Program-made: the position numbers and the translations under genes
The notes under the pieces: generated by a model
What the model saw: the letters and a program-made list of their open reading frames with translations, nothing else
What the model was told of the DNA's origin: nothing
Databases searched by the model: none
Shown here: positions 1 through 7,092 of the stretch, piece after piece
How the letters are laid out: every line of letters starts with the position of its first letter
How positions within the stretch are numbered: the stretch's first letter is position 1
NCBI GenBank assembly: GCA_002328865.1
Contig: DCWO01000019.1
Location: forward strand, 1-17,903
Direction: 5' to 3'
DNA length: 17,903 nt
Source of the DNA: Dehalococcoidia bacterium UBA2160
Lineage (GTDB): Bacteria > Chloroflexota > Dehalococcoidia > Lucifugimonadales > UBA1123

Positions 1-1
1 C

Positions 2-295
2 CGCGCTATGTCGCCGCGAGGGGTGGAACCGCTCGCAGATCCCGTTGGTCTGCGAGCTTTTGACCTTCGTCTTCGTGTGGTCGATGTCGTTGACCGCCAG
101 AAAGAGCTCGTAGGGGTGCTCATCGTGCCGGCCGCAGAACTCCGTCCCCCGGTCGGTCAGCAGCCGGAGCACCACGACGTCCTGCGACTCGAAGAACGGC
201 AGCACCCGGTCGTTCAGGAGGTCGGCGGCCGTGATGGCCGTCTTCGCCTGGTACAGCTTCGCGGCCACCCACTTCGAGTAGGTGTCCACGAAGCT
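2..295 (-). mobile_element. IS481-family transposase fragment (DDE core only)
   Basis: Read on the minus strand, this stretch encodes about 98 codons of a DDE integrase core of the IS481 type. It opens with FVDTYSK and continues through ITAADLLNDR, LLTDRGTEFCG and SSQTNGICERFH. The three catalytic acidic residues can be placed: Asp at 284-286, Asp at 152-154 and Glu at 32-34. The frame meets a TAG at 296-298 just upstream of the core, so the N-terminal helix-turn-helix half of a normal transposase (about 300 residues or more) is missing. After ERFH the residues stop resembling the family, so the 3' side also seems degenerate, though the window edge hides the rest. No terminal inverted repeat or target duplication can be seen. 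It is probably an inactive relic marking the left border of the glycan locus. The family is recognised from motifs, not from a search. Confidence 0.82.
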
Positions 296-309
296 CTACT
301 GTACAATTT

Positions 310-338
310 TTGTTAGATTCAGAATTCTTGAGTATCAA
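310..338 (+). promoter_or_regulatory. possible sigma70-like promoter ahead of the glycan operon
   Basis: The stretch between the transposase relic and the first operon gene is distinctly AT-rich for this window. TTGTTA at 310-315 and TATCAA at 333-338 are 17 bases apart, and each matches four of six consensus positions. Overlapping short inverted repeats follow (GGGT 340-343, ACCC 346-349, GGGT 354-357), which could form alternative small hairpins in the leader. This is the only evident place for a promoter of the 392-9127 operon, but the match is weak and the consensus may not apply to this organism. Confidence 0.25.
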
Positions 339-382
339 CGGGTAAACCCTCGCGGGTGTGTTTTGGTGTGCCGATCTGCTTC

Positions 383-386
383 GGAG
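383..386 (+). promoter_or_regulatory. Shine-Dalgarno site deciding the ABC exporter start
   Basis: GGAG lies five bases before the ATG at 392. The same frame stays open to a GTG at 356, but no comparable purine tract precedes that codon, and the 12 extra residues do not look like part of the family. This favours the start at 392. Confidence 0.5.
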
Positions 387-391
387 AAGTG

Positions 392-2284
392 ATGGGTCGA
401 CTGAAGTCAGCGTCTTTGCATCCAAGAACCCATTCGAGCTGGACCGCGTTTCGATGGCTCATCAGCCGCTACGCTCGTCGTTACCTGTGGGTCGTGCTAC
501 TGGTGGCCGGTCTAACGCTGGTCGCCAACCTGTTGATGGTTATCCAGCCGGCGATTCTGGCAGCGTTGCTGGCGAACCTCGCGGGACCTGCCACTGAGGG
601 GATCCCGAGCGACGCCTCGTGGCTGAACCTGAATTTTCTGGGCGCCCGTGTAACGGCCTGGCTCTCGAGTGGCAAGACGCCGGATACCAACCAGCTCCTG
701 GTGCTGTTCGGCGTGCTGTTCGTGGTGCAGGCAACGCTGGTGGCCGCCACTAACTACATGGCCGACTACGGCGCTGTGTGGCTGCGTGCTCAATTCGCCA
801 AGTTGATCCAATCGGACCTCTTGGAACATCTACTCGCCCAGGACATCGCGTTCTTCACGAGGGAGAAGACGGGCGAGCTCATCTCGCGGGCAACGCGGGA
901 CGCGACCAACACGGCGATGGCGCTCGGTCCGCTCATACGCAGTCTGATCCACCACACCGTGCAAATCGTCGTCTATTCCGCATACCTGTTCAGCACGAGC
1001 CTCTGGCTCACACTCGGATCGATGGTGCTCCTGCTGATGCAGTTTGGTTTTACGCAGGCATTGAAGCGGCCCACGCGACGCCTCGTCCGACACGAGACCG
1101 ATACGGCGGCAGATCTCCTGACGGCACTGCAGGAATCGTTCACGGGGATCCGAGTGACCAAATCGTTCGGTGCGGAGGCGTTCGAGCTCTCCAGGCTGAA
1201 GGCAACAATCAACAGGGTGTCGGCGGCGGTTCTGAGAAAGAGCCGCGTTGAGAAGCTGGAGGTGCCCGGCCGGTCGGTTCTCGATTCGTTGGCCGTGCTC
1301 GGCATCTTCCTCATCGCAATCCTCCAGATGCAGGCCGGGCAATTGACCTTCCAAGGGCTACTGCTATTTACCTACGTCGGCAAGTTGCTCATTGCCCCAA
1401 TCAATCATATGGCAACAAACGCGCTGTGGATCGAAACGATGGGAGCCGCTTTCGGACGGATCAGCGAGCTGCTTTCGATCCAACCACGCGTGGCCGACGG
1501 CAGGGTGGCCAAGCAGGCCTTCGAGCGCGAGATTCGGTTCAACGATGTCTCGTTCGCCTACGGCGACCGCCCTGCCCTGCGAAACGTCACCGTCGAGATC
1601 CGGAAGGGGGAGTTCATCGCGCTTGTCGGGCCGAGCGGCGCCGGCAAGTCGACGTTCACGGATCTGATCCTCCGGCTCTACGATCCGAGCGAGGGCGAGA
1701 TCATCATGGACGACGTGGACCTGAGGATGTTCCGTCTGGCCGAGTACCGGAGCCATTTCGGCGTCGTCTCGCAGGAGACTCTGCTGTTTAACGACACGGT
1801 CCGCGACAACATCCGGTACGGGCGTGGCCACCTGACTGAAAAGGACATTCACACGGCCGCACGGATCGCAAACGCCCATGACTTCATCATGTCCCTGCCG
1901 CAACAGTATGACACCGTGGTCGGGGACCGAGGGATCCGTCTGTCTGGCGGTGAGCGCCAGCGTGTCGCGATTGCGAGGGCTGTGGCGCATAATCCGCAGA
2001 TTCTGATCCTCGACGAAGCGACGAGCGCGCTCGACAGCGAGTCGGAGCGGCTCGTGCAACAGGCGATCGATCAGGTCGTTGTGCACACAACGGCGATTGT
2101 GATCGCTCATCGCCTTTCGACCGTGATGCATGCCGATCGCATCATCGTTCTCAATCACGGCCGGATCGAGGCGATTGGTTCCAATGATCTCTTGTTGAAG
2201 ACGAGTCCCACCTACTACAAGCTGCACCGCCTGCAGTTCGAACAGCCGACTGACCTCGAAGTCGCCGAGCAGCCCCTGGCATGA
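392..2284 (+). CDS. MsbA-like ABC exporter (fused transmembrane and ATPase domains)
   Basis: A 630-residue half-transporter of the lipid/polysaccharide exporter class (MsbA/PglK-like); such proteins work as inner-membrane homodimers. Residues 32-60, 102-122, 185-220, 298-315 and 322-340 are hydrophobic and form the ABC transmembrane domain. The ATPase domain starts near residue 380, with Walker A GPSGAGKS (413-420), Q-loop Gln461, signature LSGGERQR (517-524), Walker B ILILDE (537-542) and switch His573, so it looks catalytically intact. Length is usual for the family. The chosen ATG has GGAG five bases upstream. Its TGA overlaps the next gene's ATG (ATGA at 2281), so it heads the operon. Being beside many glycosyltransferases, it probably flips or exports a lipid-linked oligosaccharide made by them. 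The substrate is inferred from context; a general lipid A exporter role cannot be excluded. Confidence 0.93.
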   Translation: MGRLKSASLHPRTHSSWTAFRWLISRYARRYLWVVLLVAGLTLVANLLMVIQPAILAALLANLAGPATEGIPSDASWLNLNFLGARVTAWLSSGKTPDTNQLLVLFGVLFVVQATLVAATNYMADYGAVWLRAQFAKLIQSDLLEHLLAQDIAFFTREKTGELISRATRDATNTAMALGPLIRSLIHHTVQIVVYSAYLFSTSLWLTLGSMVLLLMQFGFTQALKRPTRRLVRHETDTAADLLTALQESFTGIRVTKSFGAEAFELSRLKATINRVSAAVLRKSRVEKLEVPGRSVLDSLAVLGIFLIAILQMQAGQLTFQGLLLFTYVGKLLIAPINHMATNALWIETMGAAFGRISELLSIQPRVADGRVAKQAFEREIRFNDVSFAYGDRPALRNVTVEIRKGEFIALVGPSGAGKSTFTDLILRLYDPSEGEIIMDDVDLRMFRLAEYRSHFGVVSQETLLFNDTVRDNIRYGRGHLTEKDIHTAARIANAHDFIMSLPQQYDTVVGDRGIRLSGGERQRVAIARAVAHNPQILILDEATSALDSESERLVQQAIDQVVVHTTAIVIAHRLSTVMHADRIIVLNHGRIEAIGSNDLLLKTSPTYYKLHRLQFEQPTDLEVAEQPLA

Positions 2285-3237
2285 ATCGACTGAAAGGTGC
2301 GCACAGCGGAGAGCGGGCGGTCGTCATCTTCGGAGGCCCCTCGTTGATAGCACAAGGCTTCGATTTTGCTAGCCTCAGAGACAGGGGATTCGTAACTTTC
2401 CTTGAAGCGAAGGCGCTGACACCGCACCTGCGATCAACTCTTGCCCCCGACTACTACCTGATGCTGTTCCCGGAAAAATCCAAGGACAACGGACTCCAGC
2501 AGTTCATCTTCAGGTCCTTTCTCGCCGACTTTCGAATCGATCGATGGCTGAAGCCGGAATGTGCCAGGGTCGCTACGCACCTGCGAGCTCATTTTCATGA
2601 CTACTTCGAGACCTGGCGCCCTCAGCGGGGTCCCCACAAGCGGTTCCGCTGGCGATCAGACGGCTATTTGCAGGATTCGCCATACGATCTCCTGCGCCAT
2701 ATTCCGCGGACACGGATCCTGGCGAATAGAAGCCTGATCGATGAACACTTTCCACACTTCGCGTACTCTGATCGTGCCTTTTGGTTCGGCCAGACCGGTG
2801 ACGACAAGCAGTTCGATCTCGAAGAGTACTTCACACCTATCGAGCGGGATGATCAAGTGCTGGTACGAAGTGGCCGTGGCTTCTTGAACTCTGCCGCTAT
2901 CGCGCTCTACCCACTTCTCAGGTTCATGGGCTTTCGGGAAGTGTTCTTTCTCGGCATGGATATGTCCATGCTGGGCTCGCTCGAGTACGCGGCGCCTTAC
3001 ACTTTCAAGTCAATGCTGCATTTTCGCTGGTTCTTCTATCGGACGCGGCACGTCTTCAACGCGAATTTCCTAGCCAACAGGCGATTCTTCCAGCGCCCAC
3101 AGAGCGAGTTCGAGGATCTTCGACGGGTGTGGGACAACCCATACACCAGGTTTACCCGTGTCTTCGACCCATGGAAATACGCAACGCCGGTCGAAGGGAT
3201 ACGTACGATGTCGGTAGCCGACTTCCTGAAGTCGTAG
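2281..3237 (+). CDS. MptE/DUF115-like protein, possible GT42-like glycosyltransferase
   Basis: A 318-residue soluble protein. Near the N-terminus it has a nucleotide-binding-like strand-loop FGGPSL (residues 17-22). Near residues 196-235 comes RSGRGFLNSAAIALYPLL, then MGFREVFFLGMDMSM. This pair (GxGPSL early; S..A..LA...GF.EV.LLGxD late) is the arrangement of the MptE-like/DUF115 fold, shared with Maf-type motility-associated glycosyltransferases and, more distantly, GT42 sialyltransferases such as CstII. It follows the exporter with an ATGA overlap, so the two are translationally coupled. In this setting it may transfer a sugar (possibly from a CMP- or other nucleotide-activated donor) to the glycan. 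The assignment rests on motif layout only; the enzymatic activity is unproven, and a generic 'hypothetical protein in a polysaccharide locus' label would also be fair. Confidence 0.7.
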   Translation: MNRLKGAHSGERAVVIFGGPSLIAQGFDFASLRDRGFVTFLEAKALTPHLRSTLAPDYYLMLFPEKSKDNGLQQFIFRSFLADFRIDRWLKPECARVATHLRAHFHDYFETWRPQRGPHKRFRWRSDGYLQDSPYDLLRHIPRTRILANRSLIDEHFPHFAYSDRAFWFGQTGDDKQFDLEEYFTPIERDDQVLVRSGRGFLNSAAIALYPLLRFMGFREVFFLGMDMSMLGSLEYAAPYTFKSMLHFRWFFYRTRHVFNANFLANRRFFQRPQSEFEDLRRVWDNPYTRFTRVFDPWKYATPVEGIRTMSVADFLKS

Positions 3238-3266
3238 CGTCCCAGAGAAACGATAGAACACAGCCG

Positions 3267-4079
3267 GTGAAGAAGGATTACATCCCAGTTTCGGTCGACG
3301 CGAGCCTGGTCGATGAAACGGCGTTCGTCGAGCAGTACTGGACCGAGATGTGGAAGGACCGAACCGGACCGCCCGAGCCGGCCGGCGTCGTCCGTGGAGA
3401 GGAACACCGCGTCATTCAGCCGTACCTTGCACAACTGCGCTCTGGGACTCGGATCCTGGACGGTGGGTGTGGGATGGGGGAGTGGACGGTCTTTCTCGCT
3501 CGTCGGGGATTCGACGTAGTCGGTCTCGACCTGAGTGAATCGGTCATCCAGCGGCTGAAGATCTGGTTTCCCGCTCTCCAATTCGTTCGGGGCGATATCA
3601 GGCGCACAGGTTTCCCTTCCGGGTCGTTCGACGCCTACCTGTCGTGGGGTACGTTCGAGCACTTCGAAGATGGGCTCCGGGACTGCCTGCAGGAGGCTCA
3701 TCGGGTACTCCAGCCAGGCGGCTGGCTGTTCGTCAGCGTTCCCTTCGATAACTGGCGGCTCATCGTGCGCGAGGCACGGTCGCTGGACCGCTGGGATAGC
3801 ACGTTCGACCGGAAGGCCGGCTATCACCGGGCACAGCGCTTCTATCAGTGGCGCCTCACGCGCCCAGAGCTCCAGCGCGAGCTGGAGCTGCACGGCTTCC
3901 GGGTGCACGCCATCAAGCCCATTGGCAAGCTCACGGGTGCGGGGCGCATGCTCCACTGGGATGTTCGCATGTTTCGTCCGGGAAGCCGTGCCTACCGTGT
4001 CGCCCGGCGCGCGTTGGCGCTGATGATGCCTGCGTCGTTCATTGCCCACATGATCCTCGCCATCAGTCAGCGGCGATGA
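3267..4079 (+). CDS. class I SAM-dependent methyltransferase
   Basis: From the GTG at 3267 this is a 270-residue Rossmann methyltransferase (Methyltransf_11/25 type). Motif I is RILDGGCGMGEW (62-73), an acidic residue ends strand 2 in VVGLDLS (84-90), motif post-II is RGDI (108-111), the Asp-containing strand is FDAYLSWGTFEHFED (121-135), and LQPGGWLFVSVPF follows. The frame is open back to 3129, but codons before 3267 lie inside the preceding gene and look like its shadow. GTG at 3267 leaves a 29-base gap and is preferred, although the ribosome site (AGAGAAA) is poor. It probably O-methylates a sugar or acts on another cluster metabolite. The C-terminal stretch ALALMMPASFIAHMILAI is hydrophobic and may associate with the membrane. 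The acceptor is unknown. Confidence 0.85.
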   Translation: MKKDYIPVSVDASLVDETAFVEQYWTEMWKDRTGPPEPAGVVRGEEHRVIQPYLAQLRSGTRILDGGCGMGEWTVFLARRGFDVVGLDLSESVIQRLKIWFPALQFVRGDIRRTGFPSGSFDAYLSWGTFEHFEDGLRDCLQEAHRVLQPGGWLFVSVPFDNWRLIVREARSLDRWDSTFDRKAGYHRAQRFYQWRLTRPELQRELELHGFRVHAIKPIGKLTGAGRMLHWDVRMFRPGSRAYRVARRALALMMPASFIAHMILAISQRR

Positions 4080-4234
4080 GCATGTTGTCGACTGAGACAC
4101 AGCTGCCCGTTGCTCGACACCAGGGCCTTTAAGTTGCCGGGACTCGAAGTGCTCCCGTTCGAACTGGTTCCATGAGTTACTCCCACCCGACTCCGGCCTG
4201 GGTACGACATGGCTCGGCCGATCTGAGCTCGTGA
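4076..4234 (+). pseudogene. ATGA-linked gene stubs between two operon genes
   Basis: The gap between the methyltransferase and the formyltransferase fusion holds short coding-like pieces rather than plain spacer. An ATG at 4076 overlaps the upstream TGA and reads 18 codons (MSMLSTETQLPVARHQGL) to a TAA at 4130-4132. In another frame, 4110-4175 reads like a protein end (RAFKLPGLEVLPFELVP, then TGA). That TGA overlaps an ATG at 4172, which begins a 20-codon ORF (MSYSHPTPAWV...) ending at 4234. ATGA junctions are the usual gene boundaries of this operon, so these may be a 5' end, a 3' end and another 5' end left after deletion of their gene bodies. The fragments are too short to name a family, so this is an inference. 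Confidence 0.35.
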
Positions 4235-4244
4235 GGCCGAGACG

Positions 4245-5921
4245 GTGATCTCCGGTCCAGTGGCACCATCCTTTCGCGTTGTCCTCATTACCGGGCACGA
4301 CGATGAGCGGGATCTTCGCAATCTCGTCCGCCGGATAGCCGCAGTTTCTGGCGTGCGCCTTGTTGGAGTCCTGCAGGGTAGTGCCCGCCGAGCGCTCAAC
4401 CCGCGCGTCCGTCGCTACCTGCAACGCCACGGCGCTGCCGCCGTCGCTTTCAACCTGCTCTACCACGCGATGGTCGTCGCGACCCGACTCGCGACGGCAC
4501 CACTCGTCGCCGCGTACACTCTCACCCACGCGCCACGCCCCCAGCCCGCCTTCGGGGGCCTCCTCGGCGAGCTGAATGCCGCGCACGTGCGCGTGCGCGA
4601 CTTCCACGACGCGGCCACCATTGCCGCGTTGAAGGCTCTCGATGCGGACGTTGGTGTCGTTTATGGAACGCCACTCGTCCGGCCCGAACTGTTTACCGTG
4701 CCGCGACTCGGCTGCATCAACCTGCACCTCGCTGCGCTGCCGCGTTACCGCGGCGCCGGCCCCGTCGGGCTCTCTGAGGTCATCGCCGGCGACCGGGAGG
4801 TCGGCATCACCATCCACCGCGTCGATGAAGGCCTGGACACCGGCCACGTGCTCGGTGCGACGGCCGTGACGATCGAACCTCTTGACACGCTGCGCAGTCT
4901 CCGCGTGAAGGCGACGATGGCAGCACACCGTGTGTGCGCCGACGTGATCGCCGGTCTACGCGATGGAATCAGCCGGGAGGAAAGAGCGTCGACGTCGGAA
5001 CGCTCCCCACTCCGCCTGTCTCTCGACCGCCTGACGTTGTTCCGGCAGACACGCGAATTCCGTCGCCGCCAGCCATCCCAGAGACGACAGCGGTGGGCAG
5101 GACTTCGGACCGCGGCAGCGGCGCTCTTCTTGTGTTTGGGGTGGGTACAGGTGAGGACCGTCGTCCGACGGTGGCGCCGGCGTCCACCCGTGCTTGTACT
5201 CAACTATCATCTGATCACCGATCGGCACCACTACCTCGGATTGTCGACCGACGAGTTCATCGACCATCTTGAGCATCTGACCTGCTACTACCGGATCGTC
5301 CCGCTCGCCGACGCAGTTGAGGCCGTGCGGACGAGCGCGCATGTAGAGCCGTTGCTTGCCGTGACGTTCGACGACGGCTACGTTGAGAATGCGGGATGGG
5401 GGCGCGAGCTCTGTGCTCTTTACGAGGTGCCGGTCACGGTGTTCGTCTGCGCGGATCTAGTCGAGGGTCGCATCAGTCTTTCACCTGTTCGGGCGCGCGG
5501 GACGGAGAGTACCCCTTCGCTGAACCTCGTTGAGCTGCGCGCGCTCAGCGAGGAAGGATACGAAATCGGCGGCCACACTTCCTCGCACGCCGACTGCGGG
5601 GACCCGGCCAGCTGGCCGGAGATTCCAGCTTCTCGAGCGCGGCTCGAGGCTGCGCTACAGCGGCGCGTCCGTTTCTTCTCATTTCCCTACGGAGAGCCGG
5701 AGAACTGTCCCGCCGCCGCCCGCGCGGTGGTGAGGGCGCCGGCTACGTGGCTGCGTTTACAGCCTTTGGCGGGTCCAACTTTTTCGGTGACGATCTGTTC
5801 GCCCTCAAGCGCATCTCCGCTCCGCGTGTTGGCGGCAGCGTGCGACTGGAGGCTGCAATCCAAGGCTGGAGTCCCGGGCGATTGGCGGCCGCCATCCGGC
5901 GGCGTCGATGACCTCGAGTGA
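4245..5921 (+). CDS. formyltransferase-NodB polysaccharide deacetylase fusion, frameshifted near its 3' end
   Basis: A two-domain protein of about 557 residues. Residues 8-230 form a formyl_trans_N domain with the Asn-x-His-Asp signature of 10-formyltetrahydrofolate-dependent formyltransferases: Asn159 and His161 in INLHLAALPRYRG, and Asp198 in EGLDTGHV. A basic linker with a weakly hydrophobic stretch (about 286-305) leads to a NodB-type deacetylase domain from about 312. That has VLVLNYH, TFDDGY (Asp376, Asp377), GGHTSSH (His444 and His448 as metal ligands) and FFSFPYGEPEN. After about residue 493 this frame loses family character. The frame starting at 5732 then reads a good ending (EGAGYVAAFTAFGG ... 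AAIRRRR) with TGA at 5909-5911, overlapping the next ATG. One base therefore seems to be missing around 5722-5734. The start is GTG with GAGG eight bases upstream. The likely role is to remove an acyl group from an amino sugar and add a formyl group, or to formylate and deformylate as ArnA and ArnD do. Catalytic residues precede the shift. Confidence 0.85.
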   Translation: MISGPVAPSFRVVLITGHDDERDLRNLVRRIAAVSGVRLVGVLQGSARRALNPRVRRYLQRHGAAAVAFNLLYHAMVVATRLATAPLVAAYTLTHAPRPQPAFGGLLGELNAAHVRVRDFHDAATIAALKALDADVGVVYGTPLVRPELFTVPRLGCINLHLAALPRYRGAGPVGLSEVIAGDREVGITIHRVDEGLDTGHVLGATAVTIEPLDTLRSLRVKATMAAHRVCADVIAGLRDGISREERASTSERSPLRLSLDRLTLFRQTREFRRRQPSQRRQRWAGLRTAAAALFLCLGWVQVRTVVRRWRRRPPVLVLNYHLITDRHHYLGLSTDEFIDHLEHLTCYYRIVPLADAVEAVRTSAHVEPLLAVTFDDGYVENAGWGRELCALYEVPVTVFVCADLVEGRISLSPVRARGTESTPSLNLVELRALSEEGYEIGGHTSSHADCGDPASWPEIPASRARLEAALQRRVRFFSFPYGEPENCPAAARAVVRAPATWLRLQPLAGPTFSVTICSPSSASPLRVLAAACDWRLQSKAGVPGDWRPPSGGVDDLE

Positions 5922-7074
5922 GATGTTGGAGAACCGGCTCACCGCCGGAACTGCCCGTGAACTGGTAAACGGCTATCTCGTTGTATTTTTCTCGCGCGGG
6001 ATGTCACTTGCGCGATGGGAACGGGCGGGATTGCTGCAGCGTGAGTTGGCGCTCTACCGTGAGCTCTCATCTCACTTCGGCCGCATCGCGTTCGTCACCT
6101 ACGGCGAGTCCGGCGATCACGCCTTGGCGCGGGAGTTTCCAGGGATAGAAGTGCTTCCAAACCGCTGGAAGCTTCCTCCGAACCTTTACAGCGTCATGGC
6201 GCCCTGGCTGCATCGCAAGACTTTACGCCGAGCGGTCGTTTTCAAGACCAATCAGATCAACGGTGCCTGGTGCGGCGTCGTTGCAAAGACGCTTTTTCGC
6301 AAACCTCTGGTGGTGCGTTGTGGGTTCCTGTGGTCGGACTTCATGATCCGGCTCACTACGAGCTGGTGGCGCCGCGTGCTCGCGAGACGCCTGGAGCGCG
6401 TGATCTTTCGAGCGGCCGACGCCATCATTGTCGCGGGCGATGCCGACCGGGCCACGGTCATCACGCGGTACGGTATCGATGACGATCGTACCTACGTGAT
6501 ACCGAACTATGTCGATACATCTCGTTTTCGACCGATGCCAGAGATACCGCACGAGCCGGGACGCGTCATCTTCATAGGTCGCCTCGAAGATCAGAAAAAC
6601 CCGCTGTCCTTGCTCGACGCCTTGAGAGGCCTGGCTGGTGTTCGGCTGAGCATGATTGGAGATGGAACCCTCCGGCTGCTGCTTGAGCAGCGCGCGAAAG
6701 AATACGGCCTGGACGTGCAGTTCTTTGGCGCTGTGCCGCATGAGAGCCTTCCCCGATTGCTCAACCGCTCTGAGGCCTTCATCTTGCCCTCTCACTACGA
6801 AGGCAATCCGAAAGCGCTGTTCGAGGCGATGGCCTGTGGCGTACCAGTCATCGCCGCGCGGGTGCCCGGTATACGGGAGGTCCTGACGCATCAGGAAACA
6901 GCCTTTCTCTGCGGTACGTCACCGCCAGAAATCCGAGTCGCTCTGCGCAAAGTGTTGGCCGATCCTGACCTGCGCGATCGGCTGGCGGTGCGGGGACTTG
7001 AGCTCGTGCAGAAAGACCGTTCCCTGGCTCGGGTCGTTCAAGAGGAGCTGGCCGTGTTGGACGGTCTGGCCTGA
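5908..7074 (+). CDS. GT4-family glycosyltransferase
   Basis: A 388-residue retaining glycosyltransferase of the GT-B fold. The C-terminal half carries the family's landmarks: IPNYVDTSRF near residue 202, VIFIGRLEDQKNP opening the donor-binding domain, and the E-x7-E motif in EGNPKALFEAMACG with Glu298 and Glu306, followed by GVPVIAARVPGIREVL. Length is normal. It transfers a sugar from a nucleotide donor at the cytoplasmic face, presumably to the growing lipid-linked glycan; donor and acceptor are not predictable. Its ATG at 5908 forms an ATGA overlap with the stop reached when the upstream fusion gene is read in the corrected frame, which supports both this start and the frameshift. No clear Shine-Dalgarno site precedes it, so translational coupling is likely. 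Confidence 0.9.
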   Translation: MTSSEMLENRLTAGTARELVNGYLVVFFSRGMSLARWERAGLLQRELALYRELSSHFGRIAFVTYGESGDHALAREFPGIEVLPNRWKLPPNLYSVMAPWLHRKTLRRAVVFKTNQINGAWCGVVAKTLFRKPLVVRCGFLWSDFMIRLTTSWWRRVLARRLERVIFRAADAIIVAGDADRATVITRYGIDDDRTYVIPNYVDTSRFRPMPEIPHEPGRVIFIGRLEDQKNPLSLLDALRGLAGVRLSMIGDGTLRLLLEQRAKEYGLDVQFFGAVPHESLPRLLNRSEAFILPSHYEGNPKALFEAMACGVPVIAARVPGIREVLTHQETAFLCGTSPPEIRVALRKVLADPDLRDRLAVRGLELVQKDRSLARVVQEELAVLDGLA

Positions 7075-7092
7075 AACACCACCCTGCCGAGC

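Noticed and set aside
1364..2227. Minus-strand open frame of 287 codons
   Set aside because: It lies opposite the ABC ATPase domain with intact Walker and signature motifs. It is a shadow frame.
3036..4928. Minus-strand open frame of 630 codons across three genes
   Set aside because: It runs antisense to the methyltransferase and formyltransferase genes, which carry clear family motifs. Its own translation is rich in Arg, Glu and His with no domain pattern, as expected for a shadow in GC-rich DNA.
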